A stretch of DNA of 6,871 bases from Candidatus Omnitrophota bacterium (lineage in GTDB: Bacteria > Omnitrophota > Gorgyraeia > Gygaellales > Profunditerraquicolaceae). Made by a program: the position numbers and the translations under genes. Below are positions 1 to 6,147 of the stretch, piece by piece. The notes under the pieces are model-generated. The model did not search any database, was not told the DNA's origin, and was given only the letters and a program-made list of their open reading frames with translations. The stretch lies in contig JAHFFQ010000079.1 of NCBI GenBank assembly GCA_023247875.1, positions 1 through 6,871 of the forward strand, in the 5' to 3' direction. The stretch's first letter is position 1; the number at the start of each line of letters is the position of its first letter.

Positions 1-526
1 CCAGATCGATCCCGAATTTATTCGTAATTTTTCCGGTTGTGATGAATTTATGCGTTTTAGCCTCCACATCCGGGTTTATGCGGATAGCCACGCGGGTAAT
101 TTTCTTGAGTTTACGGGCAATGCGGTTGATATTCTGCAGCTCGGGTAAAGATTCCGCGTTAAAAAACAAGATCCCTTTACTTATGGCTGTGGTGATCTCT
201 TGATCGGTTTTGCCTACGGAGGCATAGACTATCTTTTCCGCAGGGCATCCAGCTTTTAAGGCCCGATACAGCTCACCGCCGGAGACAATATCCAGCCCGG
301 CTCCCTGTTTTACCAAAGCCCGCAGGATCGCCAGGTTAGAGTTTGCTTTTACCGAATAGCAGATAAGCGGCCTGACTGACCTAAAGGCGTCCCGGAGTTT
401 AATAAAGTGGCCGATTAATGTGGCATAGCTGTACACGTAAAGCGGAGTGCCGAAACGCCTGCCCAATGACTCAATCTTCATCTTTTCGCAGTAGAGCTGA
501 TTGTTTTTGTATTTGAATTCGTGCAT
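1..526 (-). CDS. lysA: Diaminopimelate decarboxylase, N-terminal part (3' end beyond window)
   Basis: LysA decarboxylates meso-2,6-diaminopimelate to L-lysine with pyridoxal phosphate, the last step of bacterial lysine synthesis, in the cytoplasm. The frame is open from an ATG at 526 to the left edge, giving 175 codons of a family usually about 400-430 residues long. The visible part is the start of the alanine-racemase-like barrel. YSVKAN (residues 57-62) carries the Schiff-base lysine K60, followed by the family segments DIVSGGELYRALKAG (79-93), VGKTDQEI (104-111), FNAESLPEL (122-130), INPDVEAKTH (150-159) and NKFGID (169-174). Relatives usually read SGVGKT where this one has ASVGKT, a small variation. 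The start is supported by AGGA eight bases upstream. It lies 17 nt after the argH stop, so it is almost certainly co-transcribed with the arginine genes. Truncation is by the window edge, not by mutation. Identity is clear; only the C-terminal half cannot be checked. Confidence 0.96.
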   Translation of the reverse strand, partial: MHEFKYKNNQLYCEKMKIESLGRRFGTPLYVYSYATLIGHFIKLRDAFRSVRPLICYSVKANSNLAILRALVKQGAGLDIVSGGELYRALKAGCPAEKIVYASVGKTDQEITTAISKGILFFNAESLPELQNINRIARKLKKITRVAIRINPDVEAKTHKFITTGKITNKFGIDL

Positions 527-534
527 TTAATTAA

Positions 535-538
535 TCCT
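535..538 (-). promoter_or_regulatory. Ribosome binding site of lysA
   Basis: AGGA lies eight bases upstream of the lysA ATG, inside the 17-nt gap after the argH stop codon. Together with the match of the N-terminus to LysA proteins it fixes the start. The closeness to the argH stop suggests ribosomes ending argH could help start lysA, which is an inference. Confidence 0.6.
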
Positions 539-543
539 GAAAC

Positions 544-1920
544 TTATTTTAATCGTCTTTCCCAGGCAAGCAACTGCCCGGCCACCAGCTTAGGGTTAGT
601 GCCGCCATAAGATCTCTTAAGATTTACCGACGCCCAGGCATTAAGGATCTTTTTTACTTCTAAGCCAAAATAAGGCGAATATTTCTTCAGCTCCTTTAAA
701 CTTAAGCCCGAGATAGCTTTACCTTTACCCAGAGAATCCCTATACATTCTGCCGACAATATCATGCGCCTGCCTATATGAGGAGCCTTTCTTGATCAGGT
801 ACTCTACGATATCTACCGAAAATAAGGATTCATCCTTAATGCGTCCGGCAATCTCCTCTTTTTTAACCGCGATGCTGCCGAAAAGTTCCATAAAGATCTC
901 CAATATATCCTTGATCGTATCTATCGCGTCAAAAAGCGGCGGCTTATCTAATTGCAGATCCCGGTTATAAGATGACGGCAGCCCTTTCATCAAGATCAGG
1001 ACACTGGAAAGGTCTCCCTGGATCTTACCGACAGAACCCCGGATCAATTCCAGAATGTCCGGATTCTTTTTGTGCGGCATAATGCTTGAACCGGTGCAAA
1101 ATGAAAAATCAATATCAATGAAGTTAAACTCCTTTGTCGACCAGAGAATCAGGTCTTCGGCGAAACGGGATAAATGCACGGAAAGAATGGAAATATCCGC
1201 AAGCACCTCAATAATAAAATCCCGGTCGCTTACAGAATCAATACTATTGGCAGTTACGCTGGCAAAACCAAGCTCCTTTTTTACGAAATCCCGGTCTATG
1301 TTTAAACCTGTACCGGAAAAAGCGCAAGAGCCCAGAGGCATGGAATCAACTCTTGACTTGGCATCAAACAATCTCTCTATGTCTCTTTCCAGGGCCTCTA
1401 TATATGCCAGCAGATGGTGAGCCAAAAGCACGCACTGGGCAGTCTGCAGATGCGTATATCCTGGGATGATTACCCTAGAGTTATTGACGGCAAATCTCAA
1501 GATTGCCTTTTGCAGCATCACGGCCAGCCAGACCACATTGTTGATTTCGCTTTTTAGATACATCCTGACATCCAGTGCGACCTGGTCGTTTCTGGACCTG
1601 GCAGTATGCAGTTTATGCGCCGGAGAGCCGATTTTTCTAGCCAAGAGCTCCTGGATATTGGAATGAATATCCTCGGCAGCCGGATCAAACTTGAATTTAC
1701 CGCTAACTACATTTTTAAGGATCGAGTTCAAACCCCTGACGATCTGCCGGCTCTCCTTTTGTGAAATAATCTTCTGCTTCCCCAACATTTTAGCGTGGGC
1801 AATACTGCCTAAGATATCGTACTTCGCCAGCCGCTTATCAAAAGTAATGCTGGAGGTAAACTTATCCGTAAGAGCATGCGTCTTCTTGGAAAATCTTGTG
1901 CCCCATAATTTTTTCACCAT
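544..1920 (-). CDS. argH: Argininosuccinate lyase
   Basis: ArgH splits argininosuccinate into arginine and fumarate, the last step of arginine synthesis; family members are cytoplasmic homotetramers. The 458 residues match the usual length (about 455-470). Visible motifs in order are KKLWGTRF at the N-terminus (3-10), EDIHSNIQ (83-90), HTARSRNDQVALD (105-117), PGYTHLQ (153-159) with the conserved active-site histidine H157, and the superfamily signature GSSIMPHKKNPD (277-288), whose mobile loop holds the catalytic serine. MKGLPSSYNRDLQ (311-323) and the C-terminal GGTNPKLV (439-446) are also typical of argininosuccinate lyase and separate it from adenylosuccinate lyase and fumarase. The ATG at 1920 is chosen because it has an AGGGG site five bases upstream and gives the expected N-terminus; the second codon is GTG, so initiation one codon later cannot be excluded. 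It follows argG after an 87-nt gap with a hairpin and precedes lysA by 17 nt. Confidence 0.98.
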   Translation of the reverse strand: MVKKLWGTRFSKKTHALTDKFTSSITFDKRLAKYDILGSIAHAKMLGKQKIISQKESRQIVRGLNSILKNVVSGKFKFDPAAEDIHSNIQELLARKIGSPAHKLHTARSRNDQVALDVRMYLKSEINNVVWLAVMLQKAILRFAVNNSRVIIPGYTHLQTAQCVLLAHHLLAYIEALERDIERLFDAKSRVDSMPLGSCAFSGTGLNIDRDFVKKELGFASVTANSIDSVSDRDFIIEVLADISILSVHLSRFAEDLILWSTKEFNFIDIDFSFCTGSSIMPHKKNPDILELIRGSVGKIQGDLSSVLILMKGLPSSYNRDLQLDKPPLFDAIDTIKDILEIFMELFGSIAVKKEEIAGRIKDESLFSVDIVEYLIKKGSSYRQAHDIVGRMYRDSLGKGKAISGLSLKELKKYSPYFGLEVKKILNAWASVNLKRSYGGTNPKLVAGQLLAWERRLK

Positions 1921-1925
1921 CGATT

Positions 1926-1930
1926 CCCCT
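1926..1930 (-). promoter_or_regulatory. Ribosome binding site of argH
   Basis: AGGGG (extended AAGGGG) sits five bases upstream of the argH ATG. argH does not overlap its upstream neighbour, so it depends on its own site, and this one supports the ATG at 1920. Confidence 0.6.
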
Positions 1931-1965
1931 TTTTGTTTTGCCGCAATTAATACTTATCTTGTCGT

Positions 1966-1994
1966 GGGACAGTCCCTTCGGGGACAGTCCCTAC
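1966..1994 (-). repeat. REP-like hairpin between argG and argH
   Basis: Two identical 11-mers GGGACAGTCCC (plus-strand 1966-1976 and 1981-1991) flank TTCG. Because the 11-mer is its own inverse except at the centre, the copies pair into an 11-position stem with one central mismatch, A·A on plus and U·U in the transcript. The loop is TTCG closed by C-G on plus and CGAA in the transcript. Read on the transcribed strand, GTAG (1994-1991) leads straight into the stem, as the GTAG or GGAG head does in REP elements mobilised by RAYT transposases. There is no T-run on either side in either direction, so it does not look like an intrinsic terminator. It begins 13-16 nt past the argG stop. It may be a dispersed genomic repeat and may affect mRNA stability between argG and argH; both are inference from one copy. 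Confidence 0.6.
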
Positions 1995-2007
1995 TGGCCA
2001 CAGTTAT

Positions 2008-3189
2008 CTAGCGTTTGTACGGCATCCCCCAGAGCTTGATAAAACCATCGGCCAGCTTCTGGTCAAATTTATCCTCTTTGCCGTAGGTGCTTAATTCCTT
2101 CTTATAAAGCGAGTTCCTGGATTTTCTGCCCACGGCAACGCAAGCCCCTTTTGATAATCTTAGTTTTATAGTCCCGCTGACCTGCTTCTGGGTCTTTTCT
2201 ACAAAACCATCCAACGCCTCCTTTAAAGCGGAAAACCATAAACCATAATAAACCAGCTCGGCATATTTAAGGCTGATCATCTCCTTGAAATGCGCCAGCT
2301 CCCTGTCCAGGACCAGCGCCTCTAATTCCTTGTGCGCAGTATGCAGTATGGTCGCGGCAGGCGCTTCATAGATCTCCCGGGATTTAATCCCCACCAGCCT
2401 GTTCTCAACCATGTCAGACCTGCCCACGCCGAATTGGCCGCCGACCTCATTCAGGTAGTTGATCAGGTTTTTTAATTTAAAGGCCTTGCCGTCTATTTTC
2501 TTAGGCACCCCTTTTTCAAAGGTTATTTCTATATACCGCGGATAGCTTGTGGAATGCGTGGGGCTCTTGGTAATTATGTAAGCGTCCTCCGGCGGCTCCT
2601 GTTCCAAATTCTCTAAAACACCCGCCTCAATGCTGATCCCCCAGATATTCCGGTCAATACTATAAGGTTTTTTCTTGGTCACATCTATGGGTATATTATA
2701 TTTTAAAGCATACTCGATCTCATCCTCCCGGGATTTAAACTCCCATTCCCTGACAGGAGCGATGATCTCTAACCTCGGATCAAGCATACCTACAGCTACC
2801 TCAAGCCTTACCTGGTCATTGCCTTTTCCCGTGCAGCCATGCGCAACCGCCTCTGCTTTTTCTTTATGCGCGATCTGGACTAAATATTTCGCGATCAACG
2901 GCCTGCCTAATGCAGTGGCCAAAAGATATTTCCCTTCATAAACCGCATTAGCTTTTAAAGCCGGAATTATAAAATCATCGATAAACTCCTCTTGCAGGTC
3001 GCGAATGTAAACCTTTGAGGCGCCGGCTGCCAAAGCCCGCTTCTCAATTGCCTCAAAGTTTTCGCCCTGGCCCAGGCCCTGGCCCAGATCCGCCACAAAA
3101 CAAATAACTTCATACTCTCTTTCCTTGAGCCATCTGACTATGCAGGAGGTATCCAATCCCCCTGAATACGCTAAGACAACTTTTTTCAT
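2008..3189 (-). CDS. argG: Argininosuccinate synthase
   Basis: ArgG joins citrulline and aspartate using ATP (to AMP and pyrophosphate), giving argininosuccinate for ArgH. The 393 residues fit the usual length near 400. AYSGGLDTS (7-15) is the ATP-pyrophosphatase loop of this family. HGCTGKGNDQVR (117-128) and YSIDRNIWG (176-184) are the other two diagnostic stretches, and GQFGVGRSDMVENRLVG (251-267) and FIKLWGMP (383-390) complete the synthase domain. The ATG overlaps the argF stop as ATGA and has a good AAGGAG site five bases upstream inside argF, so the two are translationally coupled. One oddity is an exact 12-bp tandem duplication that doubles LGQG (residues 35-42) after the second strand of the nucleotide-binding fold; removing one copy restores the usual family spacing. 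The frame stays open and all visible catalytic motifs are present, so the protein is probably active. Confidence 0.98.
   Translation of the reverse strand: MKKVVLAYSGGLDTSCIVRWLKEREYEVICFVADLGQGLGQGENFEAIEKRALAAGASKVYIRDLQEEFIDDFIIPALKANAVYEGKYLLATALGRPLIAKYLVQIAHKEKAEAVAHGCTGKGNDQVRLEVAVGMLDPRLEIIAPVREWEFKSREDEIEYALKYNIPIDVTKKKPYSIDRNIWGISIEAGVLENLEQEPPEDAYIITKSPTHSTSYPRYIEITFEKGVPKKIDGKAFKLKNLINYLNEVGGQFGVGRSDMVENRLVGIKSREIYEAPAATILHTAHKELEALVLDRELAHFKEMISLKYAELVYYGLWFSALKEALDGFVEKTQKQVSGTIKLRLSKGACVAVGRKSRNSLYKKELSTYGKEDKFDQKLADGFIKLWGMPYKR
3064..3087 (-). repeat. Exact 12-bp tandem duplication inside argG
   Basis: The 12-mer CTGGGCCAGGGC occurs twice in a row without a mismatch on the coding strand and encodes LGQG-LGQG (ArgG residues 35-42). 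It is in frame and much more GC-rich than the sequence around it. Argininosuccinate synthases known to me carry a single short GQ-type loop at this point, so one copy looks inserted. Perfect identity at synonymous positions suggests a recent event or a site prone to slippage, or else an assembly artefact. Confidence 0.85.
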
Positions 3190-4109
3190 CTTGACTCCTT
3201 GAGCAGTTTTATCAAAATTGCTTTTTGTATATGCAGCCTGTTCTCCGCCTGATCAAAGACTATCGAGTTCCTGCTGTCCATGACTTCGTCGGTGATCTCC
3301 TCGCCTCTATGCGCGGGCAGGCAGTGCATCACCAGAACATCCGGTGAGGCATTAGCCAAAAGCCTGCTATTGATCTGAAAATCCTTAAAGATGGCTTTTC
3401 TCTTGTTGATCTCATCCTCCTGTCCCATACTTGCCCAGACATCCGTATAAACTACCTGTGCGGCGCTGACCGCGCTGACAGGATCCTCGGTAATTTTTAT
3501 CCGGCTGCCGGTATCGCTGGCAATCGCTAATGATAGCTTAACTACTTCATCGCTGGGGCTGTATCCTTTAGGAGTAGCCACATTTATATTCATGCCTGTT
3601 TTTGCCGCGGCAAAAAGCAGGGAATTGCAGACATTATTCCCATCTCCGACATAGGCCAGAGTAATACCCTTAAGTTCTTTTAGCTTTTCCTTAATCGTAA
3701 ATACATCGGCTAATGCCTGGCAGGGATGCGAAAAATCCGATAATCCGTTTATGACCGGAACGCTTGCGGCTTGCGCCATATCCAGGCAATTCTTGTGTTC
3801 AAAGGTCCTTATGACGATCCCGTCAATATACCTAGACAGGGTCCTGGCCACATCTTTTATGGATTCCCTTACTCCGAGATTGATTTCCTGCGGGGCCAAG
3901 CATAGGGAATGCCCGCCAAGCTGATACATGCCCACCTCAAAAGAAACCCGCGTCCTGTTGGATGGTTTCTGAAAAATAAGCGCCAGGGTTTTTCCTGTCA
4001 GGGACTTGGCAAATTTTGCTTTATTTTTTTTCAGTTTAGCCGTAAGGTCAAACAAATCCTTGATCTCTTTTGAAGTTAAATCTTTTATTGAAATCAGGTC
4101 TTTTTTCAT
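3186..4109 (-). CDS. argF: Ornithine carbamoyltransferase
   Basis: ArgF transfers the carbamoyl group of carbamoyl phosphate to ornithine, making citrulline and phosphate; the family forms cytoplasmic trimers. The 307 residues match the usual length. The N-terminal carbamoyl-phosphate domain has KPSNRTRVSFE (48-58) and DFSHPCQALADVFTI (125-139). The ornithine domain has DVWASMGQE (223-231) and HCLPAHRGEE (262-271), the ornithine signature with the reactive cysteine C263. It ends with VFDQAENRLHIQKAI (284-298). The phosphate loop reads SNRTR where textbook enzymes have STRTR; the second position is known to vary (SLRTR is common), so activity is expected. The DVWASMGQ and HCLPAHRGEE motifs favour ornithine over acetylornithine or aspartate as substrate. 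The start overlaps the argD stop (ATGA), with GAGG seven bases upstream, and the end overlaps argG the same way. An A8 run lies at codons 27-29. Confidence 0.97.
   Translation of the reverse strand: MKKDLISIKDLTSKEIKDLFDLTAKLKKNKAKFAKSLTGKTLALIFQKPSNRTRVSFEVGMYQLGGHSLCLAPQEINLGVRESIKDVARTLSRYIDGIVIRTFEHKNCLDMAQAASVPVINGLSDFSHPCQALADVFTIKEKLKELKGITLAYVGDGNNVCNSLLFAAAKTGMNINVATPKGYSPSDEVVKLSLAIASDTGSRIKITEDPVSAVSAAQVVYTDVWASMGQEDEINKRKAIFKDFQINSRLLANASPDVLVMHCLPAHRGEEITDEVMDSRNSIVFDQAENRLHIQKAILIKLLKESR
3195..3200 (-). promoter_or_regulatory. Ribosome binding site of argG, inside the end of argF
   Basis: AAGGAG lies five bases upstream of the argG ATG and within the last codons of argF. With the ATGA overlap it fixes the argG start and suggests coupled translation of the two genes. 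Confidence 0.65.
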
Positions 4110-5281
4110 CCTAATGCCTCACCTAAGATTGTTACCGCTTTATCTATCTCTTTTTTTGTTATGTTCAATGCCGGCATCAGCCTTAGGACTTTATCATGCG
4201 TGCAATTGATCAATAAACCTTCATCTATGCACTTTTGCACGACCTGCTTACCCTCTATTTTAAGCTCCAGGCCCAGCATTAAACCCATTCCCCTCGCCTC
4301 TTTGATCGCAGGATGGCTATTTTTCAAATTATTTAACTTCTCTAAAAGATACTCCCCCATTTTCCGGCAATTCACCAGCAATTTTTCTTTTTGGACCGCT
4401 TTTAAAACCCCTAAGGCGGCCTTGCAAATAACCGGCCCTCCTCCGAAAGTAGAGGCGTGCATGCCGGCAGTCAATATATCCCCCAACTCCTCTTTAGCTA
4501 TCATAGCGCCGATGGGCAAACCGCCGCCTAAGGCTTTGGCTAAAGTCATCACATCGGGAGTTATGCCGTAATGCTGATAGCAAAACATCTTTCCCGCCCG
4601 GCCCATTCCGGTCTGTACTTCATCAATGATCAAAATTATTTTTTTCTCATCGCATATTTTTCTCAACGAGAGGACAAAATCCCGGCTCGCGACATTTATC
4701 CCGCCTTCACCCTGGATAAGCTCAAGCATTATCCCTGCTGTCTTATCGGTAATTGCCGCTTTAACAGCCTCAATATCATTAAACTTAACCTGCTTAAATC
4801 CTTCAGGCATGGGCTCAAAACCGCTCTGGTATTTTTTCTGGCCCGTAGCTGCCAGGGTAGCCAGGGTCCTGCCGTGAAAAGCGTTCTCAAAAGTAATTAT
4901 CTCGAATCTTCCGGCGGAAGCGCCGGACTTTCTGGCCAATTTGATCGCCCCTTCATTTGCCTCTGCCCCGGAGTTACAGAAAAATACCTTACCCGGAAAG
5001 CTCCAGTAGATCAATTCTTTGGCTAATTTTGCCTGAAAGGGATGATAATAATTGTTCGGAACGAATATCAACTTGCTGATCTGGTCCCGAACCCCCTGCA
5101 TCACTTTTGGATGGCAGTGGCCCAGATTCCCTACCCCCCAACCGGGGAACAAATCCAGATAGGCCTTGCCGTTAATATCCCAAAGCCGCGAACCTTTGCC
5201 TTTGACAAAGATCAGAGGCACCTTGTTATAGGTAGGCATTATGTTATCTTTATAAACCTGAAAAATCTCGCTTGCCTTCAT
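4106..5281 (-). CDS. argD: Acetylornithine aminotransferase
   Basis: ArgD uses pyridoxal phosphate and glutamate to convert N-acetylglutamate 5-semialdehyde to N-acetylornithine. It is a class-III fold-type-I aminotransferase of 391 residues, a typical length. Visible are the cofactor phosphate loop NSGAEANEGAIKLAR (103-117), the ring-stacking region FHGRTLA (135-141), ELIQGEGGI (187-195), the aspartate that contacts the pyridine nitrogen in IIDEVQTGMGR (218-228, D220), the Schiff-base lysine K249 in LAKALGGGLPIG, and STFGGGP (277-283). Position between argB and argF makes the acetylornithine role by far the likeliest. ArgD enzymes may also accept N-succinyl-2-amino-6-ketopimelate in lysine synthesis, relevant here because lysA is in the same cluster, but the sequence alone does not show this. 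The ATG directly follows the argB stop (TAAATG); the nearest Shine-Dalgarno-like GGAG is 12 bases away, so translation probably relies on ribosomes finishing argB. Confidence 0.96.
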   Translation of the reverse strand: MKASEIFQVYKDNIMPTYNKVPLIFVKGKGSRLWDINGKAYLDLFPGWGVGNLGHCHPKVMQGVRDQISKLIFVPNNYYHPFQAKLAKELIYWSFPGKVFFCNSGAEANEGAIKLARKSGASAGRFEIITFENAFHGRTLATLAATGQKKYQSGFEPMPEGFKQVKFNDIEAVKAAITDKTAGIMLELIQGEGGINVASRDFVLSLRKICDEKKIILIIDEVQTGMGRAGKMFCYQHYGITPDVMTLAKALGGGLPIGAMIAKEELGDILTAGMHASTFGGGPVICKAALGVLKAVQKEKLLVNCRKMGEYLLEKLNNLKNSHPAIKEARGMGLMLGLELKIEGKQVVQKCIDEGLLINCTHDKVLRLMPALNITKKEIDKAVTILGEALG

Positions 5282-6136
5282 TTATTTTATGATCTCCGTG
5301 CCGATACCCTGGTCGGTAAAGATCTCAAGGAGCAAACCATGAGGGGTGCGCGCGTCAATGATGTGCGTCTTTTTTACCCCCCCCTTTAACGCATCTACGC
5401 AGGCCTGCACCTTGGGGATCATCCCCTGCTGAATTATCTTATTCTCGATCAAGCCGGCCGTCTCCTTAACCGTCAATGTCGACATGAATGAATTCGGATC
5501 CTCGGGGTTACGCATGATCCCTTTAACATTAGTCAGCAGGACAAACTTCTCTGCCGGCACCGCGGCGGCTATAGAGGAGGCGGCCTCATCGGCATTGACA
5601 TTGTAGGTATTCCTGTCTTTGCCCCTTCCCATCGGCAGAACGACCACTACCTTATCTTTCTTAAGCTCCTCCTCCAAAAGGCCGGTGTTTATGCTTTTGA
5701 TCTGACCGACCAGGCCGATATCCACCTTGGTTTTCTTTTTTTCCACATTGATCAGATCACCATCCTTGCCGTTTAAGCCTACGGCCTTTGCGCCCAGATG
5801 GCTTATCTCTTTTACGATCAGCTCATTTAAAACCAGCAGCTCCTCCTCTACCACCTGCAAGGTCTCCTCATCCGTAACCCGCATCCCTTCCACAAACTCC
5901 GTCTTTTTACCCGACGCACGCATGCGGTCGCTGATATTCGGCCCGCCGCCGTGCACCAAGATCGGACGCAAGCCCATAAAACTCAGAAAAACAATATCCT
6001 CCAGGACTCCGTTCCTGATCTTCTCATCGCCCAGGATGCTCCCACCGTATTTAATGACGATCACCTTTTTGTGAAACTTTTTTATATAAGGCAATGCTTC
6101 GATCAAAACATCCGCTTTTTTTATGGCCTCTTTCAT
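5282..6136 (-). CDS. argB: Acetylglutamate kinase, probably arginine-inhibited type
   Basis: ArgB phosphorylates the side-chain carboxylate of N-acetylglutamate with ATP, the second step of arginine synthesis. It has the amino-acid kinase fold in 284 residues. KYGGSIL (29-35) and VHGGGPN (61-67) are the glycine-rich phosphate-handling loops. EGMRVTD (83-89) holds the arginine that binds the substrate carboxylate, NVNADEA (179-185) the catalytic aspartate D183, and MIPKVQA (239-245) a conserved lysine. Two features point to allosteric arginine inhibition. One is an N-terminal extension of about 20 residues before the first strand, predicted as the helix that builds the hexamer. The other is the C-terminal stretch TPHGLLLEIFTDQGIGT (264-280), characteristic of arginine-sensitive kinases and absent from the short E. 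coli enzyme. The ATG has AAGGAG four bases upstream, 11 nt after argJ. Its stop abuts argD. The LysW-dependent kinase LysZ is unlikely because the rest of the locus is arginine synthesis through ArgJ. Confidence 0.97.
   Translation of the reverse strand: MKEAIKKADVLIEALPYIKKFHKKVIVIKYGGSILGDEKIRNGVLEDIVFLSFMGLRPILVHGGGPNISDRMRASGKKTEFVEGMRVTDEETLQVVEEELLVLNELIVKEISHLGAKAVGLNGKDGDLINVEKKKTKVDIGLVGQIKSINTGLLEEELKKDKVVVVLPMGRGKDRNTYNVNADEAASSIAAAVPAEKFVLLTNVKGIMRNPEDPNSFMSTLTVKETAGLIENKIIQQGMIPKVQACVDALKGGVKKTHIIDARTPHGLLLEIFTDQGIGTEIIK
5294..5297 (-). promoter_or_regulatory. Weak, distant ribosome binding site of argD
   Basis: GGAG is the only Shine-Dalgarno-like run before argD and lies 12 bases from the ATG, longer than the usual 5-9. 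The argB stop and argD start touch (TAAATG). The poor spacing suggests argD is translated mainly by reinitiation after argB, which would keep the two enzymes in proportion. Confidence 0.4.
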
Positions 6137-6140
6137 TATT

Positions 6141-6146
6141 CTCCTT
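6141..6146 (-). promoter_or_regulatory. Ribosome binding site of argB
   Basis: AAGGAG sits four bases upstream of the argB ATG within the 11-nt argJ-argB gap. It supports the start at 6136, which also keeps the complete N-terminal helix expected of an arginine-sensitive kinase. Confidence 0.6.
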
Positions 6147-6147
6147 G

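Noticed and set aside
1921..1965. Internal promoter in front of argH
   Set aside because: A TAAGTATTAAT stretch resembles a -10 box loosely, but no convincing -35 at proper spacing is present, and TTGCCGCAA (1938-1946) is too short a palindrome to call an operator.
1966..1991. Intrinsic terminator between argG and argH
   Set aside because: The hairpin is strong, but neither strand has a T-run after it, and argH-lysA continue on the same strand with no clear promoter of their own.
4571..5026. Plus-strand open frames opposite the arg genes (this is the longest; others at 1055-1420, 1691-2011, 4161-4571, 5042-5389, 5727-6074, 6164-6565)
   Set aside because: They lie antisense to genes with unmistakable family motifs, and their translations show no recognisable domain; they are shadows of the real coding strand.
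5282..6136. ArgB as the LysW-dependent kinase LysZ of the aminoadipate lysine route
   Set aside because: The neighbours are ArgJ, ArgF, ArgG and ArgH, no lysW or lysX is present, and lysA shows that lysine is made through diaminopimelate.
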